Source: JAMXLO01 sp963749575 (GTDB lineage Bacteria; Pseudomonadota; Alphaproteobacteria; Acetobacterales; Acetobacteraceae). Taken from it: 64,000 nucleotides of DNA. Below the pieces are notes generated by a model, which saw only the letters and a list, made by a program, of their open reading frames with translations, ran no database searches and was not told where the DNA came from. Within the stretch, counting starts at the first letter, position 1. Each line of letters begins with the position of its first letter. Location of the stretch: assembly GCA_963749575.1 (NCBI GenBank), contig CAVVNM010000023.1, forward strand, positions 186,001 to 250,000, in the 5' to 3' direction. Below are positions 1 to 7,939 of the stretch, in pieces. The position numbers and the translations under genes are program-made.

Positions 1-1
1 C

Positions 2-541
2 GGGCACGTTGCCGCGTTCAGTCCGGTGCGGGCGCTGAGCCTGATCCCACAGCACGGGCTGGTCGAAATCGCGCTGGCCGACGGCGGCAGCGGCTTCATC
101 GATGCCGCGCGGCTCGCCCCGGGCGATCGTGCGGCTGCGCGTCGGGCCGACTGCGCCTACAACGCCGGTGCGGCGCCGCGCAACGGCGAGGTGCTCGGCC
201 GCCGCGGCGACGGCGGGTCGCGTCTGGAGATCAGCAACCGCGACGCGCAGTCGGCGGTGGTGAGGCTGCGCGACACCTCCGGCCAGTCCGTCGCGACGGT
301 GTTCGTGGCCCCCACCAGCAGCGCGACCGTGGGGCACCTGCCGGATACCGCGTATCGCCCCGAATTTGCCCTCGGGGAGCTTTGGAGCCGCGCCTGCAAT
401 ACGTTTGCCGCCGGCATGCGGGCGCAGCGGTTCGCCGGCTACGCCGCGCTGTCCGCACTGTCGCCGCTGGTGATCCCGCCCGACCTTTCCGTCGCTCCGG
501 CGGCGGTGGATATTCCCGACGCGGCGTTCGCACGCGAATAG
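2..541 (+). CDS. 3' part of a hypothetical protein with an SH3-like segment
   Basis: The frame is open from the left edge, so the true start lies outside the window; a GTG at 26 is only the first internal start-like codon. About the first 40 visible residues read like the end of a bacterial SH3-type fold (hydrophobic strands ending in a G-F-I-D turn). A Cys-containing segment follows (C-A-Y-N-A-G), then a beta-rich region and a motif around F-A-L-G-E-L-W-S-R-A-C. No transmembrane segment is visible in the part present. The stop is 12 bp before the next gene, so the two may be co-transcribed. The function is unknown; an extracytoplasmic SH3-like protein is a guess. Confidence 0.6.
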   Translation, partial: GHVAAFSPVRALSLIPQHGLVEIALADGGSGFIDAARLAPGDRAAARRADCAYNAGAAPRNGEVLGRRGDGGSRLEISNRDAQSAVVRLRDTSGQSVATVFVAPTSSATVGHLPDTAYRPEFALGELWSRACNTFAAGMRAQRFAGYAALSALSPLVIPPDLSVAPAAVDIPDAAFARE

Positions 542-553
542 GGGGCGGGGACG

Positions 554-1477
554 ATGACGATCACGCTACAGGAGTCGTTGCGCGGCCTGTTCTATGCCCC
601 GTTCTACGTGGCGCTGGCGCGTGATGCCTACGCGGCGGAGGGCGTCGAGGTGCGGTTCGTCAGCTCGCCTGACCCGGGCGCCGCCGGGCGCAACGTGATG
701 GACGGCACGGCGGATGTCTGCTGGGGCGGGCCGATGCGCGTCATGCAGGCCTACCAGCAGATTCCCGGCTGCGATCTGGTCAGCTTTGCCGAGGTCGTGA
801 CGCGCGATCCGTTCCTGCTGGTGGGCCGCGAGCCGCGTCCGGAGTTTGCGCTGCGTGACCTGCCGGGGGTGCGTGTCGCGACGGTGAGCGAGGTGCCGAC
901 GCCATGGCTGTGTCTGCAGGAGGACCTGCGCCGCGCCGGCATCGCGCCGTCGGATCTGTCGCGCGTGGCGGACCGCACGATGGCGGACAACGTCGCGGCG
1001 ATGCGGCGCGGCGCAGTCGATGTGGTGCAGGTATTCGAACCGTTCGCCGCCGAGTTGCTGGCGGATGGCGCGGGACATCTGTGGTATGCTCAGGCCGGCC
1101 GCGGGCCGACGTCGTACACCACGTTCTATGCACGGCGCGGCCTGCTGGAAGCGCGGCGGGATGAACTGCACCGCATGGTCCGCGCGATCTACCGAACGCA
1201 AAGGTGGGTTGCCGCCGCTGACGGTGCGGCAATCGCCGGGGAGATCGGGCGGTATTTCCCGGACCTGCCCGCGGCGATCGTTGCCGACGCCTGCGCGCGC
1301 TACAAATCGCTCGGCATCTGGGGCGGCGATCCGCGCCTGCTGCGCGCCGGCTACGATCGGCTGCGCGCAAGTCTCGTCTCGGGCGGCTTCGTATCGCCCG
1401 GCACGCCATTCGAAGTGGCGGTGGACAACAGCCTCGCCGATGCGGTCGTGGCCGAGCATCCACCTGCGCTGCAATAG
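554..1477 (+). CDS. NMT1/THI5-like ABC transporter substrate-binding protein
   Basis: This 307-residue protein has the periplasmic-binding fold of the NMT1/THI5 and SsuA group, whose members bind pyrimidine thiamin precursors, sulfonates or other small organics. The opening L-R-G-L-F-Y-A-P-F-Y-V-A-L strand and the G-T-A-D-V-C-W-G-G-P turn near residue 55 are typical. No signal peptide is visible: the protein begins directly with the first beta strand. It may therefore be cytoplasmic, lipid-free or enzymatic like THI5 itself. The start ATG follows a G-rich stretch. An alpha/beta hydrolase lies 29 bp downstream, suggesting a small catabolic operon. No permease or ATPase genes are adjacent, so the ligand cannot be assigned. 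Confidence 0.8.
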   Translation: MTITLQESLRGLFYAPFYVALARDAYAAEGVEVRFVSSPDPGAAGRNVMDGTADVCWGGPMRVMQAYQQIPGCDLVSFAEVVTRDPFLLVGREPRPEFALRDLPGVRVATVSEVPTPWLCLQEDLRRAGIAPSDLSRVADRTMADNVAAMRRGAVDVVQVFEPFAAELLADGAGHLWYAQAGRGPTSYTTFYARRGLLEARRDELHRMVRAIYRTQRWVAAADGAAIAGEIGRYFPDLPAAIVADACARYKSLGIWGGDPRLLRAGYDRLRASLVSGGFVSPGTPFEVAVDNSLADAVVAEHPPALQ

Positions 1478-1506
1478 GCCGCGCTGCAATAGGAAGGGGA
1501 ACCACA

Positions 1507-2389
1507 ATGCCACATGCAACGACGGATGACGGGGTGCGGCTGTATTACGAGGAGACGGGATCCGGCCGGCCGGTGATCCTCGTGCATGAGTATGCCGGCG
1601 ACTATCGAAGCTGGGAGCCGCAGATGCGGCATTTCGGCCAGCGCTATCGCGCGATCAGCTACAACGCGCGCGGCTATCCGCCGTCCGAGGTGCCCGAGGA
1701 CGTGGCGAAGTACTCGCAGGCGCGCGCGGCGGACGACATCGCAGCGGTGCTCGATCATCTGAAGATCGACCGGGCGCACGTGGTGGGCTTGTCGATGGGC
1801 GGCTTCGCCACGCTGCATTACGGCTTTCGCCACCCGGCGCGCGCGCTGTCGCTGTGTGTCGCGGGGTGCGGCTACGGCGCCGAGCGCGGGCAGACCGAAC
1901 GGTTCCGTTCAGAGGCAGAGACGATCGCGGCATTCATCGACGAACAGGGGATGGAGGTGTTCGCAGGGAGGTATGCCTATGGTCCGACGCGCGTGCAGTT
2001 CGAGAACAAGGACCCGCGCGGGTTCGACGAATTCCGCCGCATGCTGGCCGAGCACTCGGCGCTCGGCGCGCGCAACACGCAGCTTGGGCGTGCAGCGGGA
2101 ACGGCCGTCGCTGTACGATCTGGTGGATCAGATGAAGGCGCTGACGCTGCCGACGCTGATCCTGACCGGCGACGAGGACTGGCCCTGTCTGGCGCCGGGC
2201 CTGCTGATGAAGCAGACCATCGCCAGCGCGGCGTTGTCGGTGATGCCGAACTGCGGCCACGCGATCAACCTCGAGGATCCCGACGAGTTCAACCGCATCG
2301 TCGGTGGGTTCATCGCGCAGGTGGACGCCGGTCGGTGGCCGGTACGCGATCCGCGCGCGGTGTCGGCGTCGATCACCGGGATGCGGTAG
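1507..2389 (+). pseudogene. alpha/beta hydrolase, frameshifted
   Basis: This is an alpha/beta-fold hydrolase of about 293 residues once one frameshift is repaired. Visible elements are the oxyanion H-E-Y region after strand 3, the nucleophile elbow G-L-S-M-G-G (Ser near residue 98), the acid in G-D-E-D-W, and the catalytic His in N-C-G-H-A-I-N. The frame changes by one base at the GGG run at 2086-2088: removing one G gives Q-L-G-V-Q-R and restores continuity to the TAG at 2387-2389. A purine-rich AGGAAGGGGA site precedes the ATG. The extra base in a homopolymer could be a sequencing error. The substrate is unknown; pairing with the NMT1-like gene suggests a role in handling its ligand. Confidence 0.85.
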
Positions 2390-2479
2390 CTGCGTCGATC
2401 ACCCGCTGCGCGTTGAGCCGCCCCCCTTGCCTCCGGTGCCGGATCGCGCTTGAACCCGCGCCCTTCCGCGGGGCGCCCC

Positions 2480-3719
2480 ATGATCCAGGCGATCGGCATC
2501 GATTTCGGCACCACCAACAGCGTCGTCGCGCTGCTGCACGCGGACGGCAGCGTGACCACGCAGCGCTACGCCACGCAGCGACGTGTTCCGCTCCGTCCTC
2601 TGCTTCTGGACCGAGGACACCGCCGCCCGCCGTGTGCTTCGCCATGAAGCCGGCCCCGAGGCGATCGCGGCCTACCTCGAGGATCCGCTGGACAGCCGGC
2701 TGATCATGTCGATGAAGACCTACCTGGCGCAACGGAGCTTCACGCGAGACCCGCATCTTCGGCCACCGGTTCACGCTGGAACGCCTGGTCGGCCAGCTTC
2801 CTGCGCGCCCTCCTCGCCGGCACCCCACCCGCCCCGCGCATCATCGTCGGCCGCCCGGTGCGTTTCGCCGGCGAGTTCGTCGACGACGCTCTGGGCGCCG
2901 GCCGCCTGCGCGGTGCCTACGCCGAGGCCGGCCTGCCCGAGGTGACCCTGGCGCTGGAGCCGGAAGCCGCCGGCACCCGCTTCGCCCGCACGCTGACCGA
3001 GCCGGCCACCGTGCTGATCGGCGACTTCGGCGGTGGCACCAGCGACTTCTCCATCATGCGCTTCGACCCCGATTCCGGCGTCACCCCGCTCGGCCACGCC
3101 GGCATCGGCATCGCCGGCGACGTGTTCGACTTCCGCATCATCGATCGCGCGATCGCTCCGCTGCTCGGCAAGGGCGACACCTACCGGGTGATGGGCAAGC
3201 CGCTCCCGGTGCCGCCCGAGTATTTCTCGGGCTTCGCCCGCTGGCACCTGCTGTCGATGATGCGCACGCCCCGCACGCTGCGCGCCATCGCCGAGGTGGC
3301 GCGCACCGCACAGCATCCCGAGCGCCTCCGCCATCTGATCACGCTGATCGAGGACGGCCTCGGCTATGCGCTGTATCAGGCGGTCTCCACCGCCAAGGCG
3401 GAGCTGTCGCACGCCGACGCCACCTTGCTGCGCTTCGGCCACAAGCACGTTCGCGGTCGAGCGGACCATCACCCGCAGCGAATTCGAGACCTGGATCGCC
3501 GGCGACCTCGCCCGGCTGGCGAGCACGGTGGACCAGGTGCTGAGCGACGCCGGCATCACCGCCGATGCGATCGACCGCGTATTCCTTACCGGCGGCACCG
3601 CCTTCGTCCCCGCGGTCCGCCGCCTGTTCGAAACCCGCTTCGGCTCGGCCAAGCTGGCGGGCGGCGGCGAGTTCGTCTCGGTGGCCGAGGGCCTTGCGCT
3701 GATCGGCCAGCCCGCCTAG
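2480..3719 (+). pseudogene. Hsp70 family chaperone-like protein, four frameshifts
   Basis: The start M-I-Q-A-I-G-I-D-F-G-T-T-N-S is the phosphate-1 motif of the actin/Hsp70 ATPase fold, and I-G-D-F-G-G-G-T-S-D near 3015-3045 is the phosphate-2 motif. F-L-T-G-G-T-A near 3588 is the adenosine motif. The gene is about 413 residues, so it is an ATPase-domain-only Hsp70 relative (YegD-like) without the peptide-binding domain. The reading frame changes near 2575, 2745, 2797 and 3449, each time in the direction expected from one extra base. Homologous text continues across every break. Four breaks in 1.24 kb mean either an eroded gene or locally poor sequence. The role of YegD-like proteins is not known. 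Confidence 0.85.
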
Positions 3720-3754
3720 TCAGCCGCCCTCACACCGATCTCCAGGAGCCGCCC

Positions 3755-4177
3755 ATGGCGACCGAGCGCACGCTCTCCATCATCAAGCCCGACGCCACGC
3801 GGCGGAACCTCACCGGTTCGATCAACGCGGCGCTGGAAGCGGCGGGCCTGCGCATCGTGGCGCAGAAGCGGCTGCGACTGACCCAGGCGCAGGCCGAGGC
3901 GTTCTACGCAGTGCACAAGGAGCGGCCGTTCTTTCGCGGGCTGGTCGAGTTCATGATCTCCGGCCCGGTGGTGGTGCAGGTGCTGGAAGGCGACAACGCG
4001 GTGGCGCGCAACCGCGAGGCGATGGGCGCCACCGATCCGAAGAAGGCGGCACCTGGCACCATTCGCGCGCAGTTCGCCGAGGACATCGAGGCGAACTCGG
4101 TGCACGGCTCCGACAGCGCGGAGAACGCCGCCATCGAGATCGGCTGCTTCTTCGCCCAGGTGGAAATCGTCGGCTAG
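3755..4177 (+). CDS. ndk: Nucleoside diphosphate kinase
   Basis: Ndk transfers the gamma phosphate from ATP to nucleoside diphosphates through a phospho-histidine intermediate and balances cytosolic NTP pools. The 140-residue length is exactly that of bacterial Ndk. The N-terminus E-R-T-L-S-I-I-K-P-D-A is diagnostic. The active-site His lies in N-S-V-H-G-S-D-S near residue 117. The ATG is preceded by CCAGGAG at suitable spacing. The frame is intact, unlike the Hsp70 gene 35 bp upstream. A DinB-family gene follows 4 bp after the stop and may be translated from the same message. Confidence 0.97.
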   Translation: MATERTLSIIKPDATRRNLTGSINAALEAAGLRIVAQKRLRLTQAQAEAFYAVHKERPFFRGLVEFMISGPVVVQVLEGDNAVARNREAMGATDPKKAAPGTIRAQFAEDIEANSVHGSDSAENAAIEIGCFFAQVEIVG

Positions 4178-4181
4178 CGCC

Positions 4182-4745
4182 ATGCCCGCCTCGCATCTGC
4201 AGACACTGCGGGCGATGGCCTACAACAACGCCTGGGCGAACCATCGCCTGCTGGCGGCCTGCGCTGCGCTGACCCAGGCTGAATTCGAGGCGCCGCGCAC
4301 CGGCTTCTTCCCCTCGATCCAGGCAACGCTGAACCACATCCTGACGATCGACCTGTTCTACGTCGATGCGCTGGAAGGCGGCGTGCTGGGTCCCGACGCG
4401 TGGGCGAACCCCGTGCCCTGCCCGACGCTGGCGGAGCTGCATCCCGCACAGGCGTCGGTGGACCGCAGGCTGATCGCATGGTGCGACGCGCTGGACGAGG
4501 CTGGACCGGACCGGATCATCCGCGTGCACCGTGGCAGCCGCGTGCAGACCGAGCGCGCCGACCGGTTGCTGCTGCACCTGTTCCAGCACGATATCCATCA
4601 CCGCGGCCAGGCACACGCGATGCTCAGCGGCACCCAGGTCAAGCCACCGCAGCTCGACGAGTTCTTCGCCATCGCAGAGGCGCCACTGCGCGCGGCCGAG
4701 TTCGAGGAACTCGGTTGGAGCGAGACGACAGTCTGGCGGGTGTGA
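4182..4745 (+). CDS. DinB family protein (putative metal-dependent four-helix enzyme)
   Basis: This 187-residue protein has the DinB/YfiT four-helix bundle pattern. The metal-binding histidines are visible as N-H-I-L in helix 2 (near residue 49) and H-D-I-H-H-R-G-Q in the third helix, the classic DinB triad. Known members act as thiol-dependent S-transferases or have no assigned reaction, so no substrate can be named. The gene starts 4 bp after ndk. Two separate pieces of this gene (about 4230-4265 and 4652-4680) recur fused together at 10571-10634, downstream of the caspase genes. That marks an old duplication whose other copy was mostly deleted. Confidence 0.85.
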   Translation: MPASHLQTLRAMAYNNAWANHRLLAACAALTQAEFEAPRTGFFPSIQATLNHILTIDLFYVDALEGGVLGPDAWANPVPCPTLAELHPAQASVDRRLIAWCDALDEAGPDRIIRVHRGSRVQTERADRLLLHLFQHDIHHRGQAHAMLSGTQVKPPQLDEFFAIAEAPLRAAEFEELGWSETTVWRV

Positions 4746-4831
4746 CGCAGGTCATTGCGGTTCCCCAAGCCGATCTGATTGGCTAACGTCTCCGATAGCT
4801 CGCCGGAACGGTGCATGCGAGGAGACATCCA

Positions 4832-5368
4832 ATGCCGCGGGTTGCATGGCTGTTTATTGGGCTCGTCGTTGCGGTGGCCGCAACGCCGGTCCGGGCACAG
4901 GAAATCAACTGGCAGGACGCGGTGGCGCGGCTGGCGCAGGAGCGCACGCGCGCCGAGACCTGCGTGGTGTGGCTCAAGCAGTACGGCGATGCCGCAGCGA
5001 AGGCTCGTGGCGCGCTGGCTTATGGCGATGCGAAGGGCGAGTACGACGGGGTGATCGCCGGCCTGGTCGTGGCGCTGGCGCGCAAGGCGCAGCCGGAGAG
5101 CCTGCCGGACCTGCAGGCGAGGCTGCAACGCGGCTTCGACAGGCGTGAGGCATTCTGCAACAGCGTGCTGCCGCTGGTGCCGCAAAGCAGCGGCCAAAAG
5201 GGGCCGATCGAGGAAGTGGTGACCGGTATCGCCAAGCCATTGATCGATGCGGTGGTGGCGATCTGGTCCAGGACCCGCGACGACGACGCGCTGATGCGCA
5301 AGACGATCCAGACTCAACTGGAGGCAACGTCATGGCCCGCGTTCGACAAGGTTGCGCCCTCGTCCTGA
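4832..5368 (+). CDS. Small secreted hypothetical protein preceding the caspase genes
   Basis: This 178-residue protein has a clear signal peptide (hydrophobic core L-F-I-G-L-V-V-A-V-A-A, cleavage probably after V-R-A near residue 22). The mature part is mostly alpha-helical with two Cys residues, in A-E-T-C-V-V-W-L and F-C-N-S-V-L, which could form a disulfide in the periplasm. The start is ATG 4832, seven bases after AGGAGA. Its last 37 bp overlap the start of the first WD40-caspase gene, implying translational coupling and a shared function. I do not recognise the family. It could be a partner, inhibitor or substrate of the caspases; that is inference from position only. Confidence 0.7.
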   Translation: MPRVAWLFIGLVVAVAATPVRAQEINWQDAVARLAQERTRAETCVVWLKQYGDAAAKARGALAYGDAKGEYDGVIAGLVVALARKAQPESLPDLQARLQRGFDRREAFCNSVLPLVPQSSGQKGPIEEVVTGIAKPLIDAVVAIWSRTRDDDALMRKTIQTQLEATSWPAFDKVAPSS

Positions 5369-7925
5369 GCCTGACGCTGTGGGCCGCGGCGGCGACGGCG
5401 GAGCAGCCGCCGGCGGAGGCGGCGCTGTACGACCGGCCGGTGCTGGTGGTCGATCCGGGCATGCACACGGCGATCATCAGGCGCGCTGCGGCGGACGGTG
5501 CGGGGAACTGGGCGGTGACCGGCTCGGACGACAAGACGGTGCGGGTCTGGTCGGTCGCCGATGGCGCATTGGCACGCACCATCCGCTTGCCCGCCGGGAC
5601 AGGCAACGTCGGCAAGGCCTTCGCAGTGGCGGTCAGCCCGACTGGTGCGCTAGTCGCGGCCGGGGGCTGGACACGATGGACCGACGCTGACCGGCAAGAG
5701 CAGATCTACCTGTTCGAGCGTGCCAGCGGGGGCTGGTCAAGCGCATCGATGGCTTGCCGAACGTCGTCTTTCACCTGATCTTCTCGCCGGATGGCCGCCG
5801 GCTGGCGGCGACGTTGGGTTCGGGCGGCGTCCGGCTGTACGACCGCGACCAGGGCTGGGGTGAGGCTGCCCGCGATGAGGGCTATCGTGATCAGAGCTAC
5901 GGCGCGGCTTTCGCTCCAGACGGCCGGCTGGCGACGACCGCGTACGACGGCAAGCTGCGGCTCTATGCCGCCGACCTGAAAGCGACGGTCCACCCCTCCG
6001 TTACGATCGACACACGTGCGGGTCAGCATCCTTACGGCATTGCGTTCAGCCCGACCGACGGGGCGCACTTGGCGATCGGCTACAACGATGGCACGGCGGT
6101 GACCCTGCTGGATGGCCATTCGCTCGCCCCGCTTCCCGGGCCCGACGTCACGGGCATCACGGGGGGCGCTCTGGCCAGTGTCGCCTGGTCATCAGACGGC
6201 CGGACACTGTTCGGGGCCGGCCTTTACTACGCCAACGGCGGCCGCCCGGTGCTCGCCTGGGGCGACGCGGGCGCCGGCAAGCGGCGGATCCTGCCCGCTG
6301 CGCAGGACACCGTGATGAGTCTCGTGCCGCTGCCGGACGGCGACCTGCTGGTCGCCTCGCAGGACCCGTGGCTTGGCCGCCTCCGGGCGGATGGCACAAC
6401 CGCCTGGGCGCAGGGTCCACCGAAGGCCGATTTCCGCGCTCAGTTCGACACGCTGGTGGTGTCGAGCGATGGCACGCGGGTCGGGTTCGGTTACGCGGCG
6501 TTCGGCAAACAGCCGGCACGGTTCGATCTGACGGCGCGCGCCCTCGCGCCCGATCTGCCCGCCGAGCGGGACATGGCCGCCCCCCGCCAGGATGGCCTGC
6601 CGATCGAGCACTGGGTCAACGAGTCCCACCCGACGCTTGGCAGTCGCCCGCTGGTCCTCAACGCGTACGAGACCTCCCGCAGCCTCGCCATCCACCCGGC
6701 AGGGGACCGCTTCGTGCTGGGGGCGGATTGGTCTCTGCGCGCCTTCAAAATGGACGGCACGGTCCTGTGGGCCCGGCCGGTTCCCGGCATTGTCTGGGCG
6801 GTGAACATCACCGGTGACGGCCGGTTGGTGGTGGCCGCCTACGGCGACGGCACGATCCGCTGGCACCGGATGAGCGACGGGGTGGAACTGCTGGCCTTCA
6901 TGCCACTGGCCGACCAGACCAACTGGGTGGCCTGGACGCCGGAGGGGTTCTACGCCAGCACCCCGGGCGCGCACGGCATCCTGCGCTGGCACGTCAACCA
7001 CGGCTGGGACGCGCCGGCCGACAGCGTGCCGATCGAGGACATCCCCGGCTCGTACCGTCCCGCCATGCTCCCGTTGGTGTTGCAGGAACTCGAGACGGCG
7101 CGGGCGTTCGGCCTTATGGGCCTCGCCGAGCACGCCAAAGAGGTCATGCTGCGCACCAACAGCCGGGTCCCGCCCGGGGCGCAGCTGCATCTGCTCGCGA
7201 TCGGCATCAACGCGTACAGCGGCAAGCTGCATCTCGACTACGCGCGGCCCGACGCGCATGACCTGGCCAGCGCGATCGCCAGCACCCAGGAGGTGCTGTA
7301 TCGGGTCAGCCTGCAAACGCTGTTCGACGCCGACGCCGGCAAGAAAGGCATCGTAGACGCGCTCGAGGCGATGCGGGACGGCATGGCCAAAGGCGCCGGC
7401 AACGACCTGGCCGTGGTGTATTTCTCGGGCCACGGTGCGATGGTGGACGACAAGCTCTACCTGCTGCCTGCCGATGTCGACGCGAGCCGCCCGGCGCGCA
7501 TCAAGTCGACCGGGCTGTCGATCGACGATCTGCGGGATGAATTGCTGGAACTCGCCAAGCACGGCCGGGTGCTGGTGTTGCTCGACGCCTGCCATTCGGG
7601 CGCGACGGCGGGGGATGGCGTGCAGCTCGCCATGGACTCGACCAGGCTGCGCAGCGGCCTCGCCGCCGGCAACGTCACGGTGCTCACCTCATCCAGCGGT
7701 GACGAGGTGTCATACGAGAACGCGGACTGGCAGCACGGCGCGTTCACCAAGGCGCTGCTGGACGCGTTCGGCGATGCCGCGGCCGACATCAACCAGAACG
7801 GCCTGATCAGCACGACGGGTCTGGTCAGGTATGTCACCAATCGCGTGCTGGCGCTGACCGACGGCAGGCAGCACCCCGGCATGGAAGCGCGCTTCGAGGC
7901 GACCTTGTTCGCGGTGCAGCGCTGA
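5332..7925 (+). pseudogene. WD40-caspase (peptidase C14) paralogue 1, frameshifted
   Basis: The protein has a signal peptide, then a WD40-like beta-propeller (for example D-D-K-T-V-R-V-W-S), a linker, and a C-terminal caspase p20-like domain. Catalytic His is in Y-F-S-G-H-G-A and catalytic Cys in L-D-A-C-H-S-G-A (Cys codon 7590-7592). Near 5728-5732 one base is missing relative to paralogue 2 at 7940. Frame 1 then ends at 5778 while homology continues in another frame to 7925. Restored, the protein would be about 863 residues. A GGAGGCAACGTC leader before the ATG is shared with paralogue 2. Caspase-hemoglobinase-fold proteases cut after acidic or basic residues; the target here is unknown. 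The break could be a sequencing error. Confidence 0.85.
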
Positions 7926-7939
7926 CTGGAGGCAACGTC

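Noticed and set aside
2480..3719. Programmed frameshifting in the Hsp70-like gene
   Set aside because: Four shifts in one short gene, with no slippery heptamer or downstream pseudoknot seen, fit errors or decay better.
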